NCBI GenBank assembly: GCA_013339895.1
Contig: JABACO010000014.1
Span: 4,811,950 to 4,875,949 of the forward strand
Direction: 5' to 3'
Source of the DNA: Ephydatia muelleri
Lineage: Eukaryota > Porifera > Demospongiae > Spongillida > Spongillidae
DNA: 64,000 nt
Made by a program: the position numbers and the translations under genes. Shown piece by piece: positions 37,023 to 48,294 of the stretch. The notes under the pieces are model-generated. The model was given only the letters and a program-made list of their open reading frames with translations, made no database searches and was not told where the DNA came from. Each line of letters begins with the position of its first letter. Positions within the stretch are counted from its first letter, which is position 1.

Positions 37023-40000
37023 AATAAACGCGGGGTGTGCTGGTATGCCGTGTTGCAAATGCAACTGGTTTAAACGCTTGCTGCAGCTCGTGCGAATGCG
37101 TGAAGCAGAATCGACAGTGTGTACTGTTGTCACGCTGGGAAACATGGTCACTGCAGAAACACCGTGCTCAACAACCACGTCATGCCCCAGTTGGTCGCTG
37201 CTTCTTCTAGCCGGACGGTAGCCGCCGCTTTACCTGCGCCTCTTACTGCTTCGTCACCATCTAGAGCTCAATCGCCATCAACCTCCCAGTCGCCTACGAG
37301 CGCCCATCTCATCTCAGCTGTCACAGCAGCTATTCATTTCTAACCCACAGCAGCTGCCTCACCCGCGTCACAGGATACCTCGACGTAATGAATCACATGA
37401 CGATTTCTCCACCACTCATTCACAGCCGGAGGAGCAGCAGAGCTCCCCCACGCACCTTTCTCTATCAACCACGAGTTCCAGATCCCGGGAGTATCTAGAA
37501 AGCAGCGGAAGAAGCATTGTATTGTGGAAGGGTGTCCTGAACATTTTGCTCCTTCCATGTGGAAAGCCCACATGACGCTCCATGTCCAGGGTGTATTTTC
37601 TGGGGACGTGCCTAACTTTTGGCTGGAGGAGAATGATCTTTCCATCTGCCACCTATGCCATCAATTGGTTTCCAACAATCGGTTGTCCTCCCACCCAAGG
37701 AAATGTGCTGGTAGTGCTGGTGGTTTCTCCGGTTCTTGACAGTGTGTTAGGGGATGTACCACACAACCTGGCTGAGATGAGCCTGCCAACCTTTGAGGAC
37801 GTGTGCCTTCTTGACCAGCCCACCTTGCGCTTCATCCCATCAAAGTCCCGGCCTGCCTTTGCCCGGGCATTGTCATCTATATTGAGAAGTGTTATCCTGG
37901 AGAACACAGAGGAGGCGTGGCTGAAGCTATTCATGCTTCCTAGATGTGTTCTGCCTTCACTTCGACGCAAGGGACGACATGACAAGCCACTGCCAGTGGA
38001 TTCTCTCTGCAACATGTGGTCAGATGACAAACTGGGAGCCCTTTGGTCTTTGGCCAAGAGTCGGTCAGCCAATCGTAATCATCCTGGAGGTGTGTCCATC
38101 AACAATCGGACAAAGGTCATTGACCAAGCTGTGTCATTAGGCAGATCTGGTATGTTTGGAAAAGCTTGCAGAGTCCTTCAGTCCAGCGTTATTGCCCCAA
38201 ATAATGAAACGTGGCATCTGTTGAAATCCAAACATCCCAGCTGTCCCACTCCAGTAGCTCCAGCGTCCCACTCTGCCCTTCTCACCCTCGAGCCAGATTT
38301 CAATATCCTTTCTGTCCTATGTTTCCTTCCCCAAGGACACTGCAGCTGGTCCTTCTGGTCTCGAGTCCAACACCTGCTTGATGTGGCTAGTGTCCCACTT
38401 CCCACATCCATTTGCTCCTCCCTCAGGCAGTTGGTCAATATCCTGGCAGCTGGAAAGGTACCTACATCTGTGTCTAAGTTCTTGGCTGGAGGCTGCTTGA
38501 TTGCCTTGAACAAAAACAAGGAGGGCTGCCCAACTGACATTAGGCCCATCGCGGTGGGGGAGACAATAAGGAGGCTGACTGGGAAGTGCATGTGTGCCTT
38601 GGTGAAGGACAAGGCAACTGAGTTCTTCCAACCCCTGCAACTGGGTGTGGCCTGTCGTGCAGGGGCAGAGAAGGTGGTTCATGCTCTCAGGGGATGCATT
38701 GAAGAGCACTGGATGGATGAGGACTTTGTTGTACTTAAGGTGGACATGAGGAACGCTTTTAATATTGTCTCCAGGCAAGCAGTCCTTGATGAGTGTGCTA
38801 CTTTAATCCCTGAGTTGCTACCTTGGGTGTCTTGGTGTTATGGGACCCATCCTCTGCGATGGCACCCTCTTGGTCAGATCAGCTCTGAGTCTGGAGTGCA
38901 GCAGGGTGACCCTTTAGGTCCCTTACTGTTTGCACTAGTCCTCCAGAAGTTGGTATCTAGCCTGGACGCAGATGAGGAGTGTGCTGAAATCCTTCTCCAA
39001 GCTTGGTACCTCGATGATGGAGCTTTGGCTGGCACCCGCTCAGCTGTACTGCGTGCCTTACATGTGATTGAGGAGTTGGGTCCTGCATTGGGCCTACATG
39101 TGAACCTGGCCAAGTGTGAGATGTTCAGCAGGCAGGGCAACACATCATTCCCACCGAAGGTGAGGTGCTCACTCCTGCCTAATCTGGACATCCTAGGTGC
39201 TTAAACTGGGGATTATCTACACTGTTCTAAGTTTATCGCTGGGAGGTGTGCTGAGTCTAGGAAGCTACTCTCCGGTCTAGTGGATGTTGCTGCAGTCGAT
39301 CTCCAGGTAGCAGTTTCCTTATTGCGCATGTGTGGTAGCTTCTGCAGGATGGTCCACATAGCAAGGGTTACCCCACCAAGCCTGGCCTCAGATGGTCTAA
39401 GGTCTTTTGATGAGAGGTCAAGCAGTGCTTTGTAATGTGCTCAGCCATCAATGTTACCAATGATGCCTGGAGCCAGGCACAGCTAGGACTAAAATTTGGG
39501 GGTCTGGGTCTTCGCTCCCTCTCTCACCATGCTGCTGCAGCGTTCATTGCCTCCCTGTCATTCTCCGGCTTTGGCAAGGCTGATAACATCCACCTAAAAC
39601 AGGCAGTGGCAATGTTTAACACTCAGGTCTCCCCTTTTAATGCCATTACAGTCAATTCTGCTCTGGAGTCTCCCATTCACCAGAAGGTCTTGTCAGGATT
39701 GATCCAAACCCAACATTTCCACATCTTGTTGGAATCCTCCTCTCCAGCTAACAGAGCTCGCCTCCTGTCAGTGGCTGCTCCTCATGCTTCCTCTTGGCTA
39801 TCAGTGGTCCCTTCCCCTGGTTTGGGCTTGCACCTGGAGTCGAATGAGTTCCAGATGGCTATTAGGTGGTGGCTGGGGTTAGATACTTCTGGTCGGTCCA
39901 TGTGCCCATTCTGCCCTGATACTGCTCTTGATCCTCTTGGTCACCATGCTGTGACCTGCAGGCATGGAGGGGATGTGGTCACACGCGCCATAATCGTCTA

Positions 40001-40590
40001 CGAGATGAGGTATTTGACCTTTGTCGTCGTGCCCACCTAAGTGTGAGTGTGGAGAGAGGTCATGGCCTTACCAGAGACCTTGCCCACACCAGACCTGCTG
40101 ACATCCTCATTGCTGGCTGGGACAGAGGCAAACCTGCGGCACTAGACCTGACCATTACCTCACCACTCTGCTCTGTCATCTTGGGTGAATCATGTTACTA
40201 GGCTGGTGCGGCAGCCCTGGCAGCAGAGACCCGCAAGCTCCACTCCAATGGACCCAAATGCCAAGAGTTGGGCTGGTCCTGCATTCTATTGGCAGTGGAG
40301 ACTTATGGCAATTTGGGCAAGCAGGCACATGATACCTTCTCCAGGCTGGCATCCTTCCTAGCCATTCACCAGTCCTCCCCCAAGGCAGTAGTTGTGGCTG
40401 AAATTTATGGCCGGTTGAATGTGGTCCTGGTTTGGTCCATTGCTAGAGCCATCCTGGCCAGGGAGCTTCCACCCTCCTAACTTACTATTAGTAGTTTAGT
40501 GTATGTGTAATAATGATTTATGTGAATAATAATAACATAATTGAACTTTCAATATGTCATGTATACTTGACAATTGAAATTAAATAATAA
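37023..40590 (+). mobile_element. Near full-length LINE with zinc fingers, reverse transcriptase and restriction-like endonuclease
   Basis: One-ORF non-LTR element. N-terminal zinc fingers lie at 37515-37720 (CIVEGCPEHFAPSMWKAHM; CHLCHQLVSNNRLSSHPRKC). The reverse transcriptase runs from about 37740 to 39204, with DIRPIAVGETIRRL, motif A VVLKVDMRNAFN, motif B SGVQQGDPLGPLLFAL, motif C WYLDDGAL and motif D LGLHVNLAKCEMF. The C-terminal part (39435-40480) has CPFCPDTALDPLGHHAVTC and the RPADILIAGWD...LDLTITS endonuclease core. There is no AP-endonuclease. The frame is broken near 37725, by a TAA at 39202-39204, near 39430 and near 40000, so the copy is inactive. The tail is the shared terminus plus (TAA)n at 40581-40603. 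The RLE type covers the CRE, R2, R4, NeSL, Hero and Utopia groups; the clade is not decided. Confidence 0.92.
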
Positions 40591-40668
40591 TAATAATAAT
40601 AATGAATGACCTGTAAGTGTATTAGTACTAGCTAAGTACTGTTATATATATACTTTTTTTTTCAGGCA

Positions 40669-40761
40669 AGTCGATGGTTGAGATCGTTAGGTATTTGTTC
40701 ATTTTGCCAGGTAATAATTCCTTGGAGAAATTTTTTGGGTTGTCAAAGACAAAGATGCAAG
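40669..40761 (+). other. Exon-like block of unknown gene
   Basis: After a strong pyrimidine tract and CAG at 40665, a frame ASRWLRSLGICSFCQ runs to a GTAATA donor, or reads on to QRQRCK before a GTAATT donor at 40761. The Cys spacing hints at a zinc-binding segment, but it is too short to assign. Confidence 0.2.
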
Positions 40762-40920
40762 GTAATTATAACCCCAATATTGTGGAGTTTATGAAAAATA
40801 CACATCATAGAGTCATTCTGTCTAAAGACTGATTCATGGAAACTCCAAGGGAGTCAGAGTGCGGAACAATGGGGCCCACTGCCTAAGCGTTGATGTATCA
40901 GAAGCAGAGCAAAGGATGCA

Positions 40921-41028
40921 GTCGCTAAAACCTAGAGCGATGTAGTTAACATTTTAACCCGGCCGTTCCAGAGATACGTGTGGTAGGTTTAATTACCGGG
41001 TTAAAACATGCTCAAGGTTTTAGCGAGG
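40921..41028. repeat. Short palindromic element
   Basis: CGCTAAAACCT at about 40923 pairs with AGGTTTTAGCG at about 41018, and ACATTTTAACCCGG pairs with CCGGGTTAAAACATG. The result is a roughly 108-bp imperfect hairpin of the MITE kind with no coding potential. Confidence 0.75.
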
Positions 41029-41136
41029 GTTTACAAGTTGTACTTGGGTCCTAACTAGCTACTTTCACTGCGAGGAATCGATCGGTGTGATTCCCATGTG
41101 AATCTGAAGCAAAAGAAAAAAGATGATAAAATGGAA

Positions 41137-41300
41137 GGGGCGTAGGGTGGTACCCCCTACGCCGCCCTCTTTTTAAAATCCCCCGTATCTTTTTTCTCTG
41201 AAGTCAGATTTTTATTTTAAAAGCAGATTCGTAATTCTCTCTTCAAGCTGTACAGTATTGGATGATGGGGTCCATACAGATTTCTTTGCCCCCCCTCGCC
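41137..41300 (-). repeat. Dispersed repeat, copy 2 (inverted relative to 27.5 kb)
   Basis: This is the reverse-complement match to 27547-27725, sharing ATTTTAAAAGCAGATTCGTA and the G/C-rich ends (GGCGTAGG...CCTACGCC at one end, CCCCCCCTCGCC at the other). The terminal CGTAGGG/CCCTACG is itself a small inverted repeat. Confidence 0.8.
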
Positions 41301-41611
41301 AAAGACACCTTTAATTAAAAAAAAGTGCATACAATTTTTACTTCCTCGATGGTGTCGCGGACTATAGACTAATCAAGCCACATGTCACATGATTGAATTT
41401 ATTAATCATGCAACAGTCTACTTTAGTCAACACATGTGACCTTAAATGGCTTCATATCATTTCCTTTTCTAGGAATTATGTGCCAATGTCCTACATGCAC
41501 ACGATTGTTTTTTTAATTATGCGTTCAAGCACGTTAGCTTCTTGTCTCCGCCCCAGACAGCTTACAGTGCTCATTATTCATATCAGGCCTCCTCACGAAA
41601 TTCCCTGTGTT

Positions 41612-41632
41612 CCCCCCCCCCCCCCCCCCCCC
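41612..41632. repeat. C21 homopolymer
   Basis: Twenty-one C, 30 bp before the exon-like block at 41663. Confidence 0.95.
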
Positions 41633-41662
41633 ACCTCTCTCCAACTCACCTCGATTTGCAGC

Positions 41663-41771
41663 TAAACCAATACGGCAATGAAGAGCGGCGTCTGAAATTA
41701 ATCATTGCAGGTATTATGGATCGTTATAACTCATTGAACTTACTTGCTGTGCTCAAAGATGTCCAAGCATT
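41663..41771 (+). other. Exon-like block, unidentified
   Basis: After TTTGCAG, the frame reads LNQYGNEERRLKLIIAGIMD and then YNSLNLLAVLKDVQAF, before GTAAGT. The amphipathic helical pattern and both splice sites look genuine. I do not recognise the family. It could be an exon of a host gene interrupted by the LINEs on its left and the LTR fossil on its right, or a stray fragment. Confidence 0.3.
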
Positions 41772-42034
41772 CGTAAGTATACGCATCGCAGGGTTACGGT
41801 ACAATTTCGTCGCTGAGAACTGTAACCTTTAGGTTCACTGGACCAGTGCAGAAAAGACCCCAGTCCGAATGTGTTGTTCGACACGCGCGGTTTCCGGATT
41901 TGCTCGCGGCCCATCCATCAGCGGAAAATGGGGAGGGCTAATTAAATTCACGCTTTTGTTGATAGTATTAGTAGGGTTAGGGAGATGGGCACTTATGCAG
42001 TCCCCCCCACCTTCAATTATTGATTAATGTATAT

Positions 42035-44999
42035 GTTCTAATGATACACACCTGTCCAGCTAGATTGAAACTGGAAGACGTTCTCACGAAGCATGCAGAT
42101 GTCTTCAAGGAGGAGCTAGGCAAAGTAACAGGGATGGAAGTGAAGCTTCACATGGATCCAGATGCACAGCCTCAGTTTTTCCGTCCCCGTCCAGTACCAT
42201 TGGCATTGAGACCGAAAGTGGAGAGGGAACTGGAGAGATTGGTTCAAGACAAGGTCATCGAACCAGTTCAGCTTTCTGAGTGGGCCGCACCCATTGTTTC
42301 AGTAGTCAAGCCAAACGGTTCTGTGAGGATATGTGGTGACTACAAAGTGACTGTGAACAAGTACGCTAAGACAGAGGAGTATCCCTTGCCCCACATTGAA
42401 GACCTCTTTGCAGCACTCTCGGGTGGTCAAGAATTCACGAAGTTAGATCTGGCTAATGCATACTTGCAATTGCCACTGGAAGACAAGTCTAGGCAGTATG
42501 TGACCATAAATACACACAAAGGACTGTTCAAGTACAACAGGCTCCCATTTGGTATTGCATCACCACTTGCGATCTTCTAGAGAACAATAGAGAGTTCACT
42601 TCAAGGAATGAAGCACGTGGTTGCCTACATTGATGATTGTTGCTCCAGTTATTCTCATAACTGGAGCAACAGAGGAGGACCATCTGAAGAATCTGGATGA
42701 AGTCCTAAAGAGACTGGGCACAGCAGGAATGTGGTTAAAGGTGGAAAAGTGTCTCTTTCATCAGGAGAAGGTAGAATATAGATCTGGGACACTGCATCAT
42801 GAAGGATGGAATTTTCCCAACAATGGCCAAGGTCAGAGCCATCAAAGAAGCACCAGCACCCAAGGACGAACAGCAGTTGCAGTCCTTCTTAGGTCTGCTG
42901 AACTACTGGGATCCTTCCTATAACCTGTCAACAAAGCTTGCACTCTTACATTCCCTCTTGGAAAAAGGGAAAGGTTGGCAATAGACCAAGGCTCACTAGA
43001 ATGAACTGCTGACGTCATCAAAAGTACTGACCCACTTTGACAGCGAAAAGTAATAAGTTATCCTGGCATGTGATGCATCTCCTTACGGAGTTGGAGCAGT
43101 CTTGGCTCATACGTTTCCAGATGGCAGTGAACACCCTGTGGCGTTTGCGTCACGAACGTTGGCCCCAGCAGAGAAGAACTATTCTCAGTTGGATAAGGAA
43201 GGGCTAGCCATCATTTTTGGGGTGGAGAAATTTCATAATTTCTTGTTTGGAAGACAGTTCACTATCTTCACGGATCACAAGCCTCTGAAGCACTTGTTTG
43301 GTGAGGACAAACCTATACCACCTATGGCATCAGCACGACTGCAGCGATGGGCTTTGAAGCTGAGTGCATATCAGTACAAGATTGCCCACAAGCCAGGGAA
43401 GGACAATGCCAACGCAGATATCCTGAGCAGGCTTCCACTACCGGAATATTCCATGGAAGTGACATTGCTGGGAGAGACAGTCATGCTGCTGGAGGCTCTT
43501 CACTCTTCCAGTGAATGCCAAGCAGATTGCTGAATGGACGGCCAAGGACTCTGTTCTGTCTAAAGTCAAAAAATGGCTAAGTCAGCAGGGATGGACTGAT
43601 ACAGATGATCATGGTGAGGAACTCCGGCCCTACCACCAATGTAAAGAGGAGTTGAGTCTACAAGATGGCTGTATCTTGTGGGGATCCAGAGTGGTGATAC
43701 CAGAACAAGGTCGGAAGCTAGTGATTGAAGAATTACACGCCAAACACCAGGGCATGTCCTCGAATGAAGAGCTTGGGACGAAGTTTTGTGTGGTGGCCAA
43801 ACATGGATGCAGATGTAGAGGAACATGTCAAGAGGTGTGAAGTATGTCAGAAGGTTCCAGCAGCAGCTCCCTTTCACCCTTGGGAGTGGCCTAAGCTGCC
43901 ATGGTGCCGTCTACATGCAGACTATGCTGGCCCATTCATGGGGAAGATGATTCTCCTGATAATGGATGCACATAGCAAGTGGCTCGAGGCACACATAGTG
44001 GAATCTTCTGCTACCTCTGCAGCAACCATCCAAAAGATGAAGGCATCTTTTGCAAGTCATGGTCTACCTGTAACCTTGGTCACTGACAACGGAAGCATCT
44101 TCACAAGTCAAGAGTTTGAATATTTCCTCACGAAGAATAGTATCAGACACATAAAGACTTCACCCAGCTTCTAATGGCCTTATCGAGAGAGCTGTCCACA
44201 TGCAGACAATGAAGTTGGCTTTGAAGAAAGGTGCAGGAAAGGATCAGGAAAGTTGCTTGATGAGGTTCCTTTTCAGGTACAGGATGACTCTTCATGCCTC
44301 TACAGGAGTGTCACCAGCTGAACTTCTGATGGGCAGGAGGCTATGTTCATGCATATCCATGATCCATCCAGGTGTGAAGGAGATACTCAGGACCTGGTGC
44401 AGGAGAAAGTCAGAGCAACCCTCGAAAGACAGAAGTGGCATGACAAGAGGGCCAAACCGTGCTCTTTCATCATTGGTGATCAAGTCTTGGTTTTGAACTT
44501 AAATGGCTACCTGGTTAAGTCACCAATATCAGAGGTCCTGTCTCAGTAACAGTGGAGTTGGCAGATTGGCGTAGTGTAAGAAGACACTATGACCACATAT
44601 GTGCTAGCAGTTTGTCTGAGGCGGAAATTAAGAGAGATGTAATTCCAAGACAACAGGCAACATGGAGTGATTCACTTTCCCTTGGGAGTGAGCAAGAGTT
44701 GACCCAAGCAGTGCCTGCTCAAGAACCAATTCTGGTGCCTGAACAGGAGCAACCAGAACCAGTTCCAGAGATGGAACAGCTAGTGACAGACCCACCTCTA
44801 GAAGATCAAGAAGTACCTCAGCTAAGGAGAGACCTACTGTCAAGCTTAAGGAGGGAGGGATGTGATATCAATGCCCCCCCCCCCCCCCCCCCCCCCCCCC
44901 AGCACACACATTGTTATGTAATGTTAGATACCATGCATGCAGAATGGCATGGCAGATCTTATCTTATTCAGACTGTGATCTTAGGCCTAGGTGTTACAA
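42035..44999 (+). mobile_element. Ty3/gypsy LTR-retroelement fossil, pol and 3' end
   Basis: Broken LTR retroelement of the Ty3/gypsy (Metaviridae) group. The parts run in the usual order: reverse transcriptase (42.1-42.9 kb), RNase H (about 43.1-43.5 kb), and integrase with an HHCC zinc region and DDE core (43.7-44.3 kb). A proline/glutamate-rich tail follows to about 44.86 kb. A polypurine tract at 44848-44860 is followed at 44861 by a TGTGATATC start, probably the 3' LTR; its right end is not determined, and a C27 tract lies inside it. Gag, protease and a 5' LTR are not seen, so the left end is missing. The coding region carries several breaks, perhaps five to eight, and is not functional. 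Protein-level similarity is still high, suggesting moderate age. Confidence 0.9.
44874..44900. repeat. C27 homopolymer
   Basis: Twenty-seven C, 13 bp into the presumed 3' LTR of the gypsy-type fossil. A G19 run at 45070-45088 lies about 170 bp further on. Confidence 0.95.
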
Positions 45000-45069
45000 A
45001 GTGATTGAACTGTGTATAAATGTAATGTGCAGTTCTGTTGATCAGATCTTTTTATATGTTATGTTCCAT

Positions 45070-45088
45070 GGGGGGGGGGGGGGGGGGG
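45070..45088. repeat. G19 homopolymer
   Basis: Nineteen G in repeat-derived DNA between the gypsy-type fossil and the minus-strand transposase remnant. Confidence 0.95.
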
Positions 45089-45090
45089 AA

Positions 45091-45867
45091 TCAGGGGTAA
45101 CACCATTGTAAGGGTTGGCTGAAAGTTACCCATGAGAGATCATGGGTTTTAATTATGACAGAGTCAAAATGTACAACCTTTTTGGAAGTCTGTGAAGGGT
45201 ATGAATGTGCCTCATGACTTAAAGTGGTATACAGTTCAAACCTTTCGTCCACAGCCTGGTTGATAAATTTTCTTTGTATTATTCTAAAATCTTCATGGGG
45301 ACAGAGTTGAAGAAATGTTGAACTGCATTTGTGATGTATAGCTTGCACAGCCCACTGCCATATCAAAAAAAAAACCATAAATAAAAATCATATACAACAC
45401 TATTTACTGTTCATTTGTGTTGAAGAGGCCACCTTCACAGATATAACGAATGTGATCCACAACAGCAAAGTGGTTTGCTATATCTCTGCTGGGAGCAAGT
45501 TTATTGTTCTGTAGCTGAACCAAAGAATTGAATGATTCACACCTATACCACGGCAAAACAAAACACGTTTTAAATGTACATTCTTTGCCTTTCTGCACTA
45601 ATGCAGATGATGGCTCATAGTCAAGCATGCAGACAACCAGATGTAGAAGGTAGTGTGTTTTTTGTTTACGGATCAACTCTGGCATGTGAGCCATGCAATT
45701 ATCCACATACTCCTTGCAAATGTGCCGCAGTTGTTTAGCTTGCGATGGCTCAAAATGGCTACAGTATGCCGCATGAAATACCTGCATAAAAATAAACTTA
45801 CAGGCCGAAAACACTGAACTACCTTTGAAAGGCTCAATAGCACTTTTGTTGTTTGGTAGCTTTGCAT
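45091..45867 (-). pseudogene. Transposase remnant, Plavaka/KDZ-associated (CACTA-like) type
   Basis: A minus-strand open stretch (45814-45404) contains MPELIRKQKTHYLLHLVVCM and then ESFNSLV followed by APSRDIANHFAVVDHIRYIC. The N-x5-APSRDIA.HFA block followed by a Cys-Gly end resembles the C-terminal part of large transposases of the Plavaka/CMC group that are common in fungi and some basal animals. A second open stretch (45378-45091) follows after a stop and may be part of the same element. No N-terminal catalytic region, terminal repeats or target duplication were found. Assignment is by memory of the family pattern only. It could also be a host gene derived from such a transposase. Confidence 0.4.
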
Positions 45868-46314
45868 GTTGTGCTCTTCAACACGTTATTGCAGACTTCT
45901 TTGACTGCACAATTGCAACTTGGAATCAGCTGTTGTTGGGGACAGGATAATTGAACCCAACTACTAGATCCTGGTTATCAATTTGGATTAGATGACACCT
46001 ATTGCACCCTGCTTAATTCATGTTCTATTGGTATGCACTGTCTGATCTTCATGATAAAGACCTGCATGGGTTTCTAGTATGACCCACTGTAATACGAACT
46101 CCATCAACAGAAGAGTGAATGATGTGTAGAACAGAAAATGTTATAAGTTTTACTTAAAATTAAAATGCCTATAAAATTCTGATGTAACAAACTGCAAGCA
46201 ATCCAAAGACAACTGTCACCGAGGAAGACAACGATCATTAGACACAATAACTTGACTCAACATTTACAGCTATACATGAAGGTGGTGGACCATAGTTCAA
46301 ACATACACAATCCT
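45868..46314. other. Gap beside ZNF706, nothing assignable
   Basis: About 450 bp. It includes the expected 3' UTR of ZNF706. No ORF or repeat of note. Confidence 0.4.
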
Positions 46315-46548
46315 TTATGCAGCTACACCTTCTAATTCTGCAGGAAGCGGCTGCTTTGGGTGTTTATTTTCAAAATGCTGCTTGAAAGTTTTTGGATCTG
46401 GCATCAGAGTTCTGCAAATAGGGCATGTATAAATCAGGGCTTTCTGGGCAGATGCACGTTGATCTTCATGGCCTTGCTGTTTTTTTATCTTCGCTTGCTT
46501 GGCAGCACCCTTTTGTTGGGACTGAAGCTTCTGCTTACCCCGAGCCAT
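46315..46548 (-). CDS. ZNF706: Zinc finger protein 706
   Basis: Small conserved nuclear or cytosolic zinc-finger protein; in mammals it is linked to repression of KLF4 and exit from self-renewal. It has 77 residues in one exon, one more than human. MARGKQKLQSQQKGAAKQAK matches the human MARGQQKIQSQQKNAKKQAG. The single C2H2 finger is CPICRTLMPDPKTFKQHFEN followed by KHP, and the tail is LPAELEGVAA. The Met at 46548 was chosen over an upstream in-frame Met (46572) because the family always starts MARG. Divergent from SMIM15, with 528 bp between the start codons. Confidence 0.96.
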   Translation of the reverse strand: MARGKQKLQSQQKGAAKQAKIKKQQGHEDQRASAQKALIYTCPICRTLMPDPKTFKQHFENKHPKQPLPAELEGVAA

Positions 46549-47076
46549 GCTGTACAAAAACCAATCAACCAATCAGATAAATTACTTATTCATAACCTCA
46601 TACGGAGCACAAGTACGATTTAAGGAACACGCATGTACTATAATAAAATGGGTGAAAAAGAAGGAGGGAAATATGAGAAACATGGGATAGTGCTGACTAA
46701 GAATGGAGGGGGGGGGGGGGGGGGGAGGTGAGGCTATAAAAAAATGATGCGAAAGAAAAGAATGAAATTACGATAAGGGAATAGATGTAGACGGCACAGA
46801 ATGTAGCACTGAGGAAAACGAAACATGGAGACGGGAGAGAGAAAACGCAAACAAGAGGCTAGAAAACTGGAAAGGAAAAAAACCTGGTGAGAATGATTCA
46901 AACCACATATCTCCCACCGTCACAACGACAGTACATATCACAAAACAAACAGACACGGATAGACATTACTAACACAGCCGTATAACACCGACTTAGTAGA
47001 GCTCAATTACCTAATACAACACGAGTGCCGGTTTTGTTTATATGGCTCTAAATAGAGGAAATAGTAAATTCTAAAA
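46549..47076. promoter_or_regulatory. Divergent intergenic region ZNF706-SMIM15
   Basis: 528 bp between two outward-facing genes, so it must hold both promoters. It contains a G18 run at 46708-46725 within purine-rich DNA. No TATA box is obvious. Confidence 0.5.
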
Positions 47077-47713
47077 ATGGATGCGATCAAACTGTATATT
47101 GTGGATTGGTTAAACTGGGGCGCTGAATATGCTGTAAAAAACCCCCAGAAGTTTTTTTCCACTTGTACGTTCATTAATTAAGTAGCATACAGATTCTACA
47201 GTTTTGGGTAGTTGACTATTGCCCGGATCGCATTCTGTATGTATACTATGCTATCTGGTGCGCTTCGTTGTTGTATGCAAACCGTTCTCCTGAGTTTGTA
47301 CGGTGCAATATGGGACAGTACTTGCAATATACAGTGTTTATACTCAGTACATTATTGGATTCACGTGTATACTGACTGCAAATATTTACATTATTATACT
47401 GCTTCTCTTACAGTGTTTACCATATTGTTTCCAATGTTTGCGCTGAGTGGAGTGTTGGCATATTTATTATACAGAGAGTTGGAAAAGGAAGAAAAGAAAA
47501 AAGAAAAGAAAGGTGCATAGCAGCGTTGATTAGTAATGATGGGCTAATTCCACTCAATTTTCCCGTTTTGCATTTGGTGCAGTTTTAGGCATTTGCTATG
47601 GATTGTAAACGTTATCACTGGTAATTCTTTTCGTCCCGGCAGAAAGAAAGTTGCAGCATGTGAAGAAAGCCAAGTTCGCCAAGGATAGAAAGAACTCGAA
47701 GAAAGATTCATAA
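47077..47713 (+). CDS. SMIM15: Small integral membrane protein 15
   Basis: Tiny single-pass membrane protein of unknown function, conserved in animals. Three exons (47077-47164, 47414-47512, 47643-47713) give 85 residues; human SMIM15 has 74. The N-terminal amphipathic part is MDAIKLYIVDWLNWGAEYAV and KNPQKFFSTL, matching human KAWAEYVVEWAAKDPYGFL. One transmembrane helix follows (LFTILFPMFALSGVLAYLL), then a Lys/Glu-rich cytosolic tail (EKEEKKKEKK, then LQHVKKAKFAKDRKNSKK). The phases close correctly only with these splice sites. It is followed on the same strand by MAX, 581 bp later. Confidence 0.9.
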
Positions 47714-48294
47714 ATGCAGTTGTTTTGTTTTTGTTTGGCGAGTTTCCGTCTATCTCCGTGTATACTTTGCTGCGAGCTCGCAATCACGTGCGTAAGTGTT
47801 ACCCACGTGATGGGTTCAAGTTGAATGTTTTGGGGAGGCAACCGAAAGAGGGAAGCGAAGTTTATTTGACAGTGGAAGAACTTATCAAACTTGTCAGGTT
47901 TAAACTGAGGTAATTCGTTGAAATACATGGCATATAAGGTGGGCATGTTTGCATAGGATCGCTGTTTGCGATGATTAAACGTGACTGGTACAAGCGGGCA
48001 AAACTAAAACTCTTTGTTGACCACACGAGTGTTTGTGGTACTTCATGTCATTTTTATCAGTCCTGTTTACATACATAATGGAATTAACTTGGAGTATGGT
48101 TATTATTCGGTGCATATAAGTGTGTAATGGCACGGTACGTCCCGGCATGCAATCACACTGTTGGAGATCTTGTGAATTTAAAAGATGCAGGATCCGAACC
48201 TCCTTGCTTAAATTGTTTTCGTTGTTTGGATTGTTTATGGTTACGACATTTCTGTGTATATACTGTAGAATTTTAGATCTGAACCGTTGTCACC
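47714..48294. other. SMIM15-MAX gap
   Basis: 581 bp holding the SMIM15 3' UTR and MAX promoter/5' UTR. The sequence around 47790-47810 contains CACGTG twice (AATCACGTGCG and CCCACGTGATG), the canonical E-box bound by MAX dimers. Otherwise nothing assignable. Confidence 0.5.
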
